Shown here: positions 17,191 to 24,785 of the stretch, piece after piece
How positions within the stretch are numbered: the first letter of the stretch is position 1
How the letters are laid out: the number at the start of each line of letters is the position of its first letter
Assembly (NCBI GenBank): GCA_937951615.1
Contig: CALFBH010000001.1
Span: 1 to 64,000 of the forward strand
DNA from: an uncultured Saprospiraceae bacterium
Lineage (GTDB): Bacteria; Bacteroidota; Bacteroidia; Chitinophagales; Saprospiraceae
Direction: 5' to 3'
Length of the DNA: 64,000 nt
Program-made: the position numbers and the translations under genes
Notes under the pieces: model-generated
What the model saw: the letters and a program-made list of their open reading frames with translations, nothing else
Database searches by the model: none
Told to the model about the DNA's origin: nothing

Positions 17191-17322
17191 TTATTCTAAG
17201 TTAATAACGTTTTGCAGTAATTCAATTTTTCGAAACAAAAATACTAAAACAATTATTGCTTTCACTGCTAATTCTTTCCACGCTGACTTATATTCTGAAG
17301 GTATTTGTATCCAATCTTTCAT
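17191..17322 (-). CDS. Possible 43-residue membrane peptide after mscS
   Basis: Short open frame MKDWIQIPSEYKSAWKELAV... ending in 'NVINLE', with a hydrophobic core 'AIIVLVFLF' that could be a single membrane-associated helix. Its ATG is 9 bp after the mscS-like stop, so it would be the third gene of that operon. Not recognised. The evidence is position and composition only, and it could be chance. Confidence 0.35.
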   Translation of the reverse strand: MKDWIQIPSEYKSAWKELAVKAIIVLVFLFRKIELLQNVINLE

Positions 17323-17331
17323 TGCTCTATT

Positions 17332-18207
17332 CTAATGCTGTTCAATCGTTAGTTTATTCTGTCTATACATTTTATGTTCGACAACCTGTGCGGGCATTTC
17401 AATATTATTATCGTCTAAAATTCTTTTAATGTCTGTTATGGCTTTACTTTTAATACTATGTCCCATATAGTTGTCGGGCAAATTTTTACTCGCCAGAATA
17501 TCTACCCAAAAGAGGACTTGAATATTCGTCGTGAATTGCCCTAATTCTTGAACGATGACGCTATGTCCTGGTGTTTTTAGTATCGTATTATTCGTCTCCA
17601 GGTAATCTAAGATCAACTTTCGGGTTTCATCAATATCGCACTCTGGTGCAATACCGATCATAAAACTCATTCTTAAAAAACCATCCTTGGTGTAATTGAT
17701 CAATACGTTTTTTATCATGGACGAATTGGGTATATAAATATCTTTTCCCCCTCCACCTCTTAAATGTGTCGATCTTAAATCAAGGTCTTTTACCGTCCCT
17801 TTATTTCCTTGAATTTCTATAATATCTCCAATCTCAAAAGGCCGCCTTAACGCTAAAATTATTCCTGCTAAAAAGTTTTCTCCAATATCCTTGAAAGCAA
17901 AACCAAATACGATGGCACTTACGCCTGCTCCTGCAAAAATAGTACTTGCTACACCTGTAAATCCGACGGCACTTAAGGCCATGATGACTCCAAAAAGATA
18001 AAATGTCCATTTGATAACTTCTGCTAAAAAATTGGACAGAATATTATCCTGCCACCTTTTTTGAGTCGTTTTTGCTATAACTCTATAAACTACTTTTCCT
18101 AAAATTATAGCGGTGATTAAAATTAATATTCCCGTGATTATATTTGGAATAAGTGAGATTATTTCTTCGAAATAATCACTAAAAATCTTGCGAAAATCTA
18201 TATTCAT
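17332..18207 (-). CDS. MscS-family mechanosensitive channel
   Basis: 291 residues. Three N-terminal membrane segments (about 15-38, 60-82, 90-115); the pore-lining third has the glycine/alanine pattern 'GAGVSAIVFGFAFKDIGENFLAGIILALRRPF', given here in one block of the TM3 region. The beta domain 'IGDIIEIQGNKGTVKDLDLRST' and the C-terminal alpha/beta domain follow, as in E. coli MscS (286 residues). It releases solutes on hypo-osmotic shock. It lies 12 bp after the NYN gene and is probably co-transcribed, an uncommon pairing. Confidence 0.92.
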   Translation of the reverse strand: MNIDFRKIFSDYFEEIISLIPNIITGILILITAIILGKVVYRVIAKTTQKRWQDNILSNFLAEVIKWTFYLFGVIMALSAVGFTGVASTIFAGAGVSAIVFGFAFKDIGENFLAGIILALRRPFEIGDIIEIQGNKGTVKDLDLRSTHLRGGGGKDIYIPNSSMIKNVLINYTKDGFLRMSFMIGIAPECDIDETRKLILDYLETNNTILKTPGHSVIVQELGQFTTNIQVLFWVDILASKNLPDNYMGHSIKSKAITDIKRILDDNNIEMPAQVVEHKMYRQNKLTIEQH

Positions 18208-18219
18208 TCAATGAATTAT

Positions 18220-18978
18220 TTAATGCTTTTTAGTTCGTCTAGTATCCTTTAATTTATTCTTAACGAAAATTAATTTGTACCTGCTTTTTTGAGTCTCCCG
18301 CCGTTCTATTTCAAATTTACCCGTTGATTTTATCAAGGGAGTTAGTTTTTCAAAACCATAATTTCTGGAATCAAAGTTGGGTTGTTTTTTCTGTAATAAA
18401 CTTCCAACATCTCCAAGAAATGCCCAGCCTTCCTCATCTGATAAATCATTGATCGTAGCGGAAATGAGCTTTATTTCTTTTTTCGTGATACTATCTACCA
18501 CTAATTCAGTGATTTCCTTATTTTCAATTTTTGTTTCCGTTTGTTTCTTTAAGATTTCGATATATATAAACCTGTCACAGGCAACAATAAAAGGATTAGG
18601 AGTCTTTTTTTCACCAATACCAATTACCTGCATACCCGCCTCCCTTAATCTTGTCGCTAATCGTGTAAAATCGCTATCACTTGAAACAAGGCAAAAACCA
18701 CTCACCTTACCACTGTACAGAATATCCATTGCATCAATAATCATCGCTGAATCTGTGGCGTTTTTACCAGTTGTATATCCATATTGCTGAATCGGTGTTA
18801 TAGCATTTTCAAGCAGAAGGTTTTTCCACTTTCTCAAACCAGGTCTAGTCCAATCACCATAAATTCTTTTGATTGTTGGATTACCATATTTGGCGAGTTC
18901 TTCCATCATTTCTTTTACATGAGCTGAGGGTATATTATCGCCGTCTATTAAAACGGCCATGTTTAAATTTGTATTCAT
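18220..18978 (-). CDS. NYN-domain protein with C-terminal LOTUS/OST-HTH domain
   Basis: 252 residues. The NYN (PIN-like) nuclease domain has the acidic set expected: D12, D14 and N15 in 'LIDGDNIP', D76 in 'NATDSAMIIDAMDIL' and D101, D103 in 'SSDSDFTRLATRL'. After a linker, residues about 160-240 resemble the OST-HTH/LOTUS RNA-binding fold ('GWAFLGDVGSLLQKKQPNFDSRNYGF'-type pattern). LabA-like proteins of this kind are thought to cleave or bind RNA. First gene of an operon with mscS. The start could also be the ATG at residue 7. Confidence 0.88.
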   Translation of the reverse strand: MNTNLNMAVLIDGDNIPSAHVKEMMEELAKYGNPTIKRIYGDWTRPGLRKWKNLLLENAITPIQQYGYTTGKNATDSAMIIDAMDILYSGKVSGFCLVSSDSDFTRLATRLREAGMQVIGIGEKKTPNPFIVACDRFIYIEILKKQTETKIENKEITELVVDSITKKEIKLISATINDLSDEEGWAFLGDVGSLLQKKQPNFDSRNYGFEKLTPLIKSTGKFEIERRETQKSRYKLIFVKNKLKDTRRTKKH

Positions 18979-19049
18979 TGAATTACATTTTATTGGTCAT
19001 GTGTATGGTGTGAATCTTATCTTCGGTGGTGTGAGGGGGCTGTGTTGAA

Positions 19050-19931
19050 TTAGACTGATGGTTTACCATTTCCTACTTGACTCTTGGCATTTGCCAAACC
19101 TTCCTCAATGCCTGTTTTCAACATATCTAGCTTCTTAATTTTAGATGCGACAGTTTCTTCTTCAGAATTTTGAATCATTCTTTTGGGCAGTTCTGATTTT
19201 AGCCCAATAGCTTTAGTCAAAATATTCAGTACCCTTTCAGTTAAGTGCTCATTGTCAAATATTATTTTGCTCAATTCATGACCTAAAACTTTTATTCCTA
19301 TCTCTTCATGGCTCAATTCATCATTATCAATGTAAAGAAAGTTATATTCTCCCCAAATCATTTCTGTTTCAATTTCTGGATAAAATTGTATTATTGAATC
19401 AATATCCAAAGGATCATTAGGTCTGTTTTCAGGTCTGTCGTCAAAAGCTATCAATTTCAACAAAATAACAGAAGGAATTGAACACACTTTCACATGATCA
19501 TTCTCAATTTCAGCGACCACCAAACCATTAGCATAGGTTTCTGAAAACCCATCTAAATTTATAGAAACAAGACCTGTCCCTTCAATCATAACTTTTCCCT
19601 GTTTCTCAATCTCCCCAAATGGAAGTAAGTCTAAGGGAATTCCTGATGGAGAAATTAGGCAAAAAGCATTCGTAGAAACCTTTGTGTATGAAAATTCCTG
19701 AATTAAAATATTTTTCAACTGGCTATATATTGCCGCATTAGGAACATAAACTGCAAAATCAACATCTTTAGTACCTCTTGAGGCTTCATTATTGGAAACA
19801 TACCAGACATTTCGTGCAAATGCACCAACACCAAAAAAGTCCACATCTAACTGCGTAGATGCCGCATTGATATCGCTAATTATATCTTTAAGTGACGCCG
19901 AGCCTAAGGCTTTATAAAATAGCTTTGACAT
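19050..19931 (-). CDS. AbiEii-like nucleotidyltransferase toxin
   Basis: 293 residues of the nucleotidyltransferase superfamily seen in type IV toxin-antitoxin systems. Motif I is represented by 'GVGAFARN' (residues 34-41) and the metal-binding pair D56 and D58 sits in 'RGTKDVDFAVYV'. A downstream region 'IPSVILLKLIAFDDRPENRPNDPLD' with its conserved K is typical of AbiEii/AbiGii-like proteins. It overlaps the upstream antitoxin-like gene by 20 bp. The family transfers nucleotides to a host target such as tRNA to halt growth during infection. The last 30 residues form a charged tail. Confidence 0.8.
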   Translation of the reverse strand: MSKLFYKALGSASLKDIISDINAASTQLDVDFFGVGAFARNVWYVSNNEASRGTKDVDFAVYVPNAAIYSQLKNILIQEFSYTKVSTNAFCLISPSGIPLDLLPFGEIEKQGKVMIEGTGLVSINLDGFSETYANGLVVAEIENDHVKVCSIPSVILLKLIAFDDRPENRPNDPLDIDSIIQFYPEIETEMIWGEYNFLYIDNDELSHEEIGIKVLGHELSKIIFDNEHLTERVLNILTKAIGLKSELPKRMIQNSEEETVASKIKKLDMLKTGIEEGLANAKSQVGNGKPSV

Positions 19932-20916
19932 ACTTATCGTAAATAATTTTAGCTGTTTCTAAATTTCGAGGCTTAGGATGGCTCAATAAATCCGCATAAA
20001 CTAAAATAGGATGAACCGTCACACCGTTTTCGAGTGCAAATTCCTCCGCCCAAAATTTTTCAATTAATGTAATGATTCCGCCTGTTGCCGGTATTAATTC
20101 CAGACTTAACGCCGTATCTATAAAAGGTTTATCCGTATAAATCACCGCACCTTCAGCGATAAGATAATTTGATAAAGATTCAGCGGCAAGTTCTCCTCCA
20201 ATGATATTTGGCAGATTAGTATTCAACAACTGATTAAGTGCTCCTTTTTTAGGTTTAAAATTGCGTTGTTTTAACTTGGGTCTCAATACCCTGTTAAAAA
20301 TAGTGACCCATTCCTGAAGTAATCGTTCTTTGTCCTGCACTTCAAACTCTTTCTCTTTTATCTGAATTAGATATTTATCCCTTAGTAGTTCCTTAAATAC
20401 TTTAGCAACTGTATCAATAGAAACTTTAGATGCCTGTCCAATATACCGATAAGGCTTATTGACAATATCCTTATTAATTAGAATTTGGTAAATAACTTTT
20501 AGTCCAGATTTAGAAAAAGCCCTGTTTGATTTGCCTGATGAAAGTCGTGCATTCTTATTGGTCTCTACGTATATGAATACACCTTTATTATTGGTAATAA
20601 ACGCATTTCCAGCTGTGTCAAGATAAGACACATTTTTCTCCTTCAAATAGGCCTTCAAGGACTTTGAAATATAATCTGAGACCAGAATAATATTATCGTG
20701 ATGCGCTACGTATTTATCAATGTCAGGCAGTTTTGATAAGCTGAGTCCTTTTTTGACTTCAAATATAAAATCAAAGCCGCCTGCATTACTTTTTAGTTTT
20801 AGATGACCACTATAATCATCATCTTGGACAGAATCATGGAAACTGCCAAATTCTAAGTTAAATTTAGAGTTTGCAGAGAAGTTTTGAATGGCATTATGTA
20901 GTATGTCTTTTATCAT
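19912..20916 (-). CDS. AbiEi-like type IV antitoxin/regulator
   Basis: 334 residues from the ATG at 20916 (MIKDILHNAIQNF). The middle contains a winged-helix segment ('IYQILINKDIVNKPYRYIGQASKVSIDTVAKVFKELL', quoted in part), and the remainder resembles the AbiEi C-terminal antitoxin domain family ('NIIGGELAAESLSNYLIAEGAVIYTD'). AbiEi proteins repress their own operon and neutralise AbiEii. The start at 20952 is possible but would place the first codons across a perfect TGTAAATTTACA palindrome, a likely operator. Encoded upstream of the toxin, as expected. Confidence 0.75.
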   Translation of the reverse strand: MIKDILHNAIQNFSANSKFNLEFGSFHDSVQDDDYSGHLKLKSNAGGFDFIFEVKKGLSLSKLPDIDKYVAHHDNIILVSDYISKSLKAYLKEKNVSYLDTAGNAFITNNKGVFIYVETNKNARLSSGKSNRAFSKSGLKVIYQILINKDIVNKPYRYIGQASKVSIDTVAKVFKELLRDKYLIQIKEKEFEVQDKERLLQEWVTIFNRVLRPKLKQRNFKPKKGALNQLLNTNLPNIIGGELAAESLSNYLIAEGAVIYTDKPFIDTALSLELIPATGGIITLIEKFWAEEFALENGVTVHPILVYADLLSHPKPRNLETAKIIYDKYVKAIL

Positions 20917-20951
20917 GTATGTAAATTTACACATTTTTACGAAAACATACA
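20916..20951. promoter_or_regulatory. Candidate operator of the AbiE-like pair
   Basis: Perfect 12-bp palindrome TGTAAATTTACA at 20920-20931, four bases from the antitoxin ATG. The outer arms TGTATGT (20916-20922) and ACATACA (20945-20951) are also inverted. AbiEi-type antitoxins bind inverted repeats at their own promoters, so this is a reasonable autoregulatory site. Confidence 0.5.
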
Positions 20952-20967
20952 AAAAAGAATATCGTAC

Positions 20968-21312
20968 ATGTCCTTTTTAACAGAAGTTTTACCTGTTGTT
21001 CTAAAAGAACACAAAAAAATGCGCCGAAACTTTCTGAGAGAACCACATTCTGTAATAATTGCTCTTATGAACGACGGAACAATAAAGGGTATTTTACCCG
21101 AATTAGGATATTGCCTTTCTAAATACAAAAGAGATAAAGTATCAAAATATTTTAAAGCTAGTTCAGTGCTAAATGCTCCATGGAAAGAATCTTTGTCCTA
21201 TTGTTGTGATATTCCGAAACTGACGGATAAAGACTTACCTTTGAATTGGGAGGATGACATTACAGTTAAAATTGGTAAAACCTACCTAATACGTCCAATG
21301 AAAAACTGTTAA
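20968..21312 (+). CDS. Unknown protein divergent from the AbiE-like pair
   Basis: 114 residues, not recognised. Starts ATG 20968 (MSFLTEVLPVVLKEHKKM). Basic N-terminus, a strand-rich 'SVIIALMNDGTIKGILPELGYCL', several Cys, and a C-terminal strand 'DITVKIGKTYLIRP'. Soluble, no signal peptide. It faces away from the antitoxin gene across the palindromic site, so it may share control with the toxin-antitoxin operon. Confidence 0.5.
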   Translation: MSFLTEVLPVVLKEHKKMRRNFLREPHSVIIALMNDGTIKGILPELGYCLSKYKRDKVSKYFKASSVLNAPWKESLSYCCDIPKLTDKDLPLNWEDDITVKIGKTYLIRPMKNC

Positions 21313-21408
21313 GTGTTAAAAATTGAAATGAGTTTTGTAATGATTGCATTGTAGTTTAGAACATGGTTTTTTGCAAAAAAAATATTAATTTCGAGAAAAA
21401 TATATAGC

Positions 21409-21641
21409 ATGATTAGTCCTAATCTCAAAATATATCACCGTTAACCCTGGCATACGCTCAGGAAAACCCTGTATTGTCAATACTCGAATTACGGTTTCTG
21501 ATACTGGGTTGGCTTGCTGCGAGTATGTCCATAGAAGAGATTGAGGAGGATTTTCCCGAAATTAAAAAGGAACATATCCTTGCCGCACTCTCTTTTTCAG
21601 CGAATAGAGCGCAAAACATTAAAACGGTAGTTTATGCTTAA
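21409..21641 (+). pseudogene. Frameshifted DUF433 antitoxin
   Basis: Translating in pieces recovers a typical DUF433 protein: 'MISPNLK', then after a frame change 'YITVNPGIRSGKPCIVNTRI' and 'TVSD', then after a second change 'LGWLAASMSIEEIEEDFPEI' and 'KKEHILAALSFSANR', ending at 21641. The breaks lie near 21427-21430 (an A-run) and 21501-21504 (two bases short of the expected 'D-I-L-G-W'). DUF433 proteins are antitoxins of DUF5615 PIN-like toxins. The 8-bp ATGCTTAA overlap with the toxin gene is retained. Confidence 0.85.
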
Positions 21642-21975
21642 ATTGCTGTTTGATAACAACATTTCATATAGGATTTAAAAAAAGGTAGAGGTTTCTTTTC
21701 CCGATTCGAAACATGTTACGGATACGGATTTGCCCGTTCCTGCTGTGGATATTGACATTTGGGAATGGGCAAAAACCAATCGTTATGTTATTATAAGTCA
21801 GGACGACGATTTCAATACTCTGAATAGTCTGCATGGCTTCCCGCCCAAAGTGATTCACCTTCGAATCGGCAATCAATCCACTCAATTTATAGCAAATCTG
21901 TTAATTTCCTCAAAGGAAGTGATTGAGACATTCTACGAAAGTTCTATCGACGGAGTACTTGAAATTATTTATTGA
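21634..21975 (+). pseudogene. DUF5615 PIN-like toxin with a premature stop
   Basis: Starts ATG 21634 'MLKLLFDNNISYRI', then TAA at 21676-21678 (codon 15). The same frame continues with 'KKVEVSFPDSKHVTDTDLPV', 'DIDIWEWAKTNRYVIISQDD' and 'DFNTLNSLHGFPPKVIHLRI' to 21975. This is the whole DUF5615 fold with its acidic residues (D7, D in VTD, DIDIW, QDDDF). Only the nonsense codon breaks it. Restart at a TTG (21730) would lack the N-terminal Asp. Together with the frameshifted antitoxin this is a dead toxin-antitoxin module. Confidence 0.85.
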
Positions 21976-22044
21976 ATATTTTGTACGTCCAGTGGTATTG
22001 AGGGGCTTATTGCTCATCGTTCCTTATTTGATTGAGTGTCTTTA

Positions 22045-24009
22045 TTATTTATCCAAAAGCCTTGTTATTTTCTTGAATATATCTTTAAGTTGTCTAATAC
22101 TCGAAGTCGAAATGATTAGGTTATCACTTTGTTCCTTTATAATGTTTTCTGCGATTTTGACTTTACTTGGAAACTTTATTTTTCTCTTTTGACACCGGTT
22201 TTCAATCCATGAAATTTTGCCAACATCAGGTATCCCTTTTAGATTATTGCTTTCTAAAATAGGTAAGTCAGAATTCTCTAATTCACGATTAATCGCACTT
22301 ATTAGAATTTCTAACTTGATGAAGTCTTCCAAAGTTTGATTCTCGTTTAATGATATAATTTTATTTTCATCAATTCCACCTTTTGTAAGCTTGCTCTTGT
22401 TTTTTTTACCACCTTCATCTCCATCGACTATATAAATAACCTTCCCAGCTTCAAATTCGAATTTTCCTGCATCATCTTTTGATATATTTGCTATTTCTGG
22501 AGCAACTTGGAATTCAAGGTAGTCACAATTATTTCCTTCTCTCAGGATTCTTGGTAATAATATAGTTTCAGAAGGACCTTCGGCAATTAACGCTTTTCGT
22601 GCAGGTGTAAAGGCTAAAACATTAGCTCCCATTGCCAACAATATAGGTGAAAATCCACCCGTATTTTGCCAGATAGAATTTCTAATTATACTTCTTCCCG
22701 TGTCTTTCCTATCTTCAAATATTGGTTCTATTACCCTAATACCAGTTCCCAGGTCACTTGGTAGACACCCAGCTGAATGTGTTGAATAAATAATAGAATC
22801 AACTAATTCTTGTTTTTCGAATTCAGTAATTAAATCTGCTTGTGCAGAATAATGTAAATGAATTTCGGCTTCATCAATAAGCAATATAGGCTTTTTAGTT
22901 TGCGAGTAGTTTAAAAATGCCTTTAACGCAATGTATTGTTTCAACCCTTCACTTCTTTGGCTAATTTCCGTAAATGAGTCTGAATAAAATATCTGAATTT
23001 TAAATGAATCAAGATCAAATATTATTTGGGGGTACACCTTTGATTGGCTCCATGAGCTTGTATAAGCCTCCTTTAAATTATCATTTGCATTTGTTTGCAA
23101 TCTAAACCTTTCGCTTGTATCTTCATTTTCTATTGCTTCTAATACATCCTCGATACTTACTTCTGCCAAACTCATAAGGTTAGTGATAGAATTTGGCGGA
23201 TTTTCTTGTAATTCTTCCAAAGAGTATGAACCTTTAATAAATCGGTCTCCATCTTTGAATATTACAAACCTAGGTCTTTTTTTACCTAAATAATTTAAGA
23301 AAAGATTTTTTGGATGTTCTTTTAATTCAACCTCTTTAAAATTAGTTATAGATTGAAGAATTTTATCTTTAATAGTTTGTATTGTTTTTGATTTTGGGTT
23401 CTCTATTTCTGTAAAAATTTCATAAATTTTATCAACTATTTCAAAAACAGAATTTTCTATAGTTTCTTTTTCAAGATTAATCTGCTCCAATAATTGATGA
23501 ATTAAATCCTTTAAGACAATTTTTCTATATTGAGTTTCCTCATCTTCATCTGATTCTATTTCAATTTGATAGTAGTTTTCTTGTAAAAATTTTTGCAGAG
23601 ACTTCTTGTCATTAAGGTTTTTAAGAATTTTAGCAAAGTTTTTTCTTTCACTTTTGTCCCTTTTAATCTCACCAATGATATTGTGTATCCTTTTACCTCC
23701 TGATTTATTTTTCCATAAAATATAAAATCTAGGGTTTCCAATTCCTTTTACACTTTTGAGGTATTCTTTTTCATCCTTTTCAATGATATATTGAGATTCA
23801 ACGATCTTATCTTTATCATTTTTTTGGACTCCTTTTGTAATCTCACTAGCTGAATAAGCATCACCATTTTCTAAAGAAAGTAATGCGTCAAATAATGAGC
23901 TTTTTCCTGCTTCATTAGGACCAATAATTGAAACAAGTTTTCTGTCAAAACATATTGAAGAATTTTCAAACCTTTTATATCCTTGTAGGATTACTTTGTT
24001 TAATATCAT
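22045..24009 (-). CDS. OLD-family ATP-dependent nuclease with TOPRIM domain
   Basis: 654 residues. The N-terminal ABC-type ATPase has Walker A GPNEAGKS at residues 30-37 and Walker B 'KPILLIDEAEIHLH' near residue 380, with 'IIYSTHSAGCLP' after it. The C-terminal TOPRIM domain shows the first acidic motif in 'RKALIAEGPSETILLPRIL' and the D-x-D motif in 'VIYIVDGDEGGKKNKSKL'. OLD nucleases (P2 Old, GajA) cut DNA and take part in phage exclusion. No UvrD-like GajB gene is adjacent, so it is not Gabija; it appears as a single-gene system. Very AT- and lysine-rich, unlike core genes around it. Confidence 0.88.
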   Translation of the reverse strand: MILNKVILQGYKRFENSSICFDRKLVSIIGPNEAGKSSLFDALLSLENGDAYSASEITKGVQKNDKDKIVESQYIIEKDEKEYLKSVKGIGNPRFYILWKNKSGGKRIHNIIGEIKRDKSERKNFAKILKNLNDKKSLQKFLQENYYQIEIESDEDEETQYRKIVLKDLIHQLLEQINLEKETIENSVFEIVDKIYEIFTEIENPKSKTIQTIKDKILQSITNFKEVELKEHPKNLFLNYLGKKRPRFVIFKDGDRFIKGSYSLEELQENPPNSITNLMSLAEVSIEDVLEAIENEDTSERFRLQTNANDNLKEAYTSSWSQSKVYPQIIFDLDSFKIQIFYSDSFTEISQRSEGLKQYIALKAFLNYSQTKKPILLIDEAEIHLHYSAQADLITEFEKQELVDSIIYSTHSAGCLPSDLGTGIRVIEPIFEDRKDTGRSIIRNSIWQNTGGFSPILLAMGANVLAFTPARKALIAEGPSETILLPRILREGNNCDYLEFQVAPEIANISKDDAGKFEFEAGKVIYIVDGDEGGKKNKSKLTKGGIDENKIISLNENQTLEDFIKLEILISAINRELENSDLPILESNNLKGIPDVGKISWIENRCQKRKIKFPSKVKIAENIIKEQSDNLIISTSSIRQLKDIFKKITRLLDK

Positions 24010-24411
24010 TTATATACTTTTTTTTAAGTAATTGAACAGAATTATTTATAATTTAAATTTTGAATAAAAAATTAATTGCCAGCGTATTATATCGTTTTAA
24101 ACTTAATCTTGCACTTAAACTTAGATATAGTATTTTAACACCTTCAAAAGTACTGAAATCTGAATAATTGATGAATACAAAGTTAGTTTTTCTTTCTAAT
24201 CACCAATCACTAACCAACCAATCCCTACTCCAAAGCATCATAAATCTTCTGCTGAATCCGAGGACGAATATTCTCCTTGCCCAGCTTATAATGGCGTATA
24301 TTCGGGACTTTTTCAAAAAAAAATCAAAAAATTTATGGAAAAAATGCTTTTTCACCCTCTTTATAAGTGTGAAGAAGTTACAAACATCATATCAACTTTA
24401 TCGTCTGGTCG
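24010..24411. other. Gene-free stretch with a duplicated gene end
   Basis: Holds one copy of the TTTAAACTTAATCTTG-type dispersed repeat (24095-24126) and, at 24203-24303, a diverged copy of the 3' end of the neighbouring GH3/beta-lactamase gene, including sequence past its stop codon. Read on the minus strand this copy gives 'HYKLGKENIRPRIQQKIYDA', against 'NYKLGKEDIRPRIQQKIYDA' in the intact gene. The rest is AT-rich with no supported gene. Confidence 0.75.
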
Positions 24412-24714
24412 GTGGACTTTGAAAATCCCGAAATAAAACGTAAATTTGAAGACGAACTGGATATTATTTTACAAAAAAGAAAACCTATGGGTATTCGGGA
24501 AGCTATTATCGAAGATCTTTCATCGCAAATCAGGGCATTGCTGATAGATGAAGTTAAACTTGAAGTCAAAGAAGAACTGAAAGATGAAGTCAGATATCAA
24601 GTACAAAAAACGACCATTCTCAATCTTAAGCAAAAAGGTTTTTCCAATAAGGAAATTGCCGAAATTATGAACATGGAAGAGCAGGAAGTCATAGCACTAA
24701 GCAAAACCAACTAA
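24412..24714 (+). CDS. Fragment or small protein resembling an Rpn-family C-terminus
   Basis: 100 residues from a GTG at 24412; the frame is open a little further upstream (from about 24372) without an ATG. The middle is a charged helix ('LEVKEELKDEVRYQVQ') and the end 'LKQKGFSNKEIAEIMNMEEQ' resembles the tail of Rpn/PD-(D/E)XK transposase-like proteins. No nuclease core is present, so it is probably the remaining 3' end of such a gene. It lies between two direct copies of the GH3/beta-lactamase gene end, consistent with arrival by recombination. Confidence 0.45.
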   Translation: MDFENPEIKRKFEDELDIILQKRKPMGIREAIIEDLSSQIRALLIDEVKLEVKEELKDEVRYQVQKTTILNLKQKGFSNKEIAEIMNMEEQEVIALSKTN

Positions 24715-24785
24715 ACGTTTTTTTGAATTTAGCATTTGAATTTGACCTCCTCCCAATCACCAGTTACCAATCACTAACCACCAAA

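Noticed and set aside
22045-24009. Gabija system
   Set aside because: The OLD-type gene is present but no UvrD-like helicase (GajB) lies on either side.
24168-24422. 84-codon plus-strand ORF
   Set aside because: It crosses the antisense of the duplicated GH3 gene end and then AT-rich sequence; no consistent protein.
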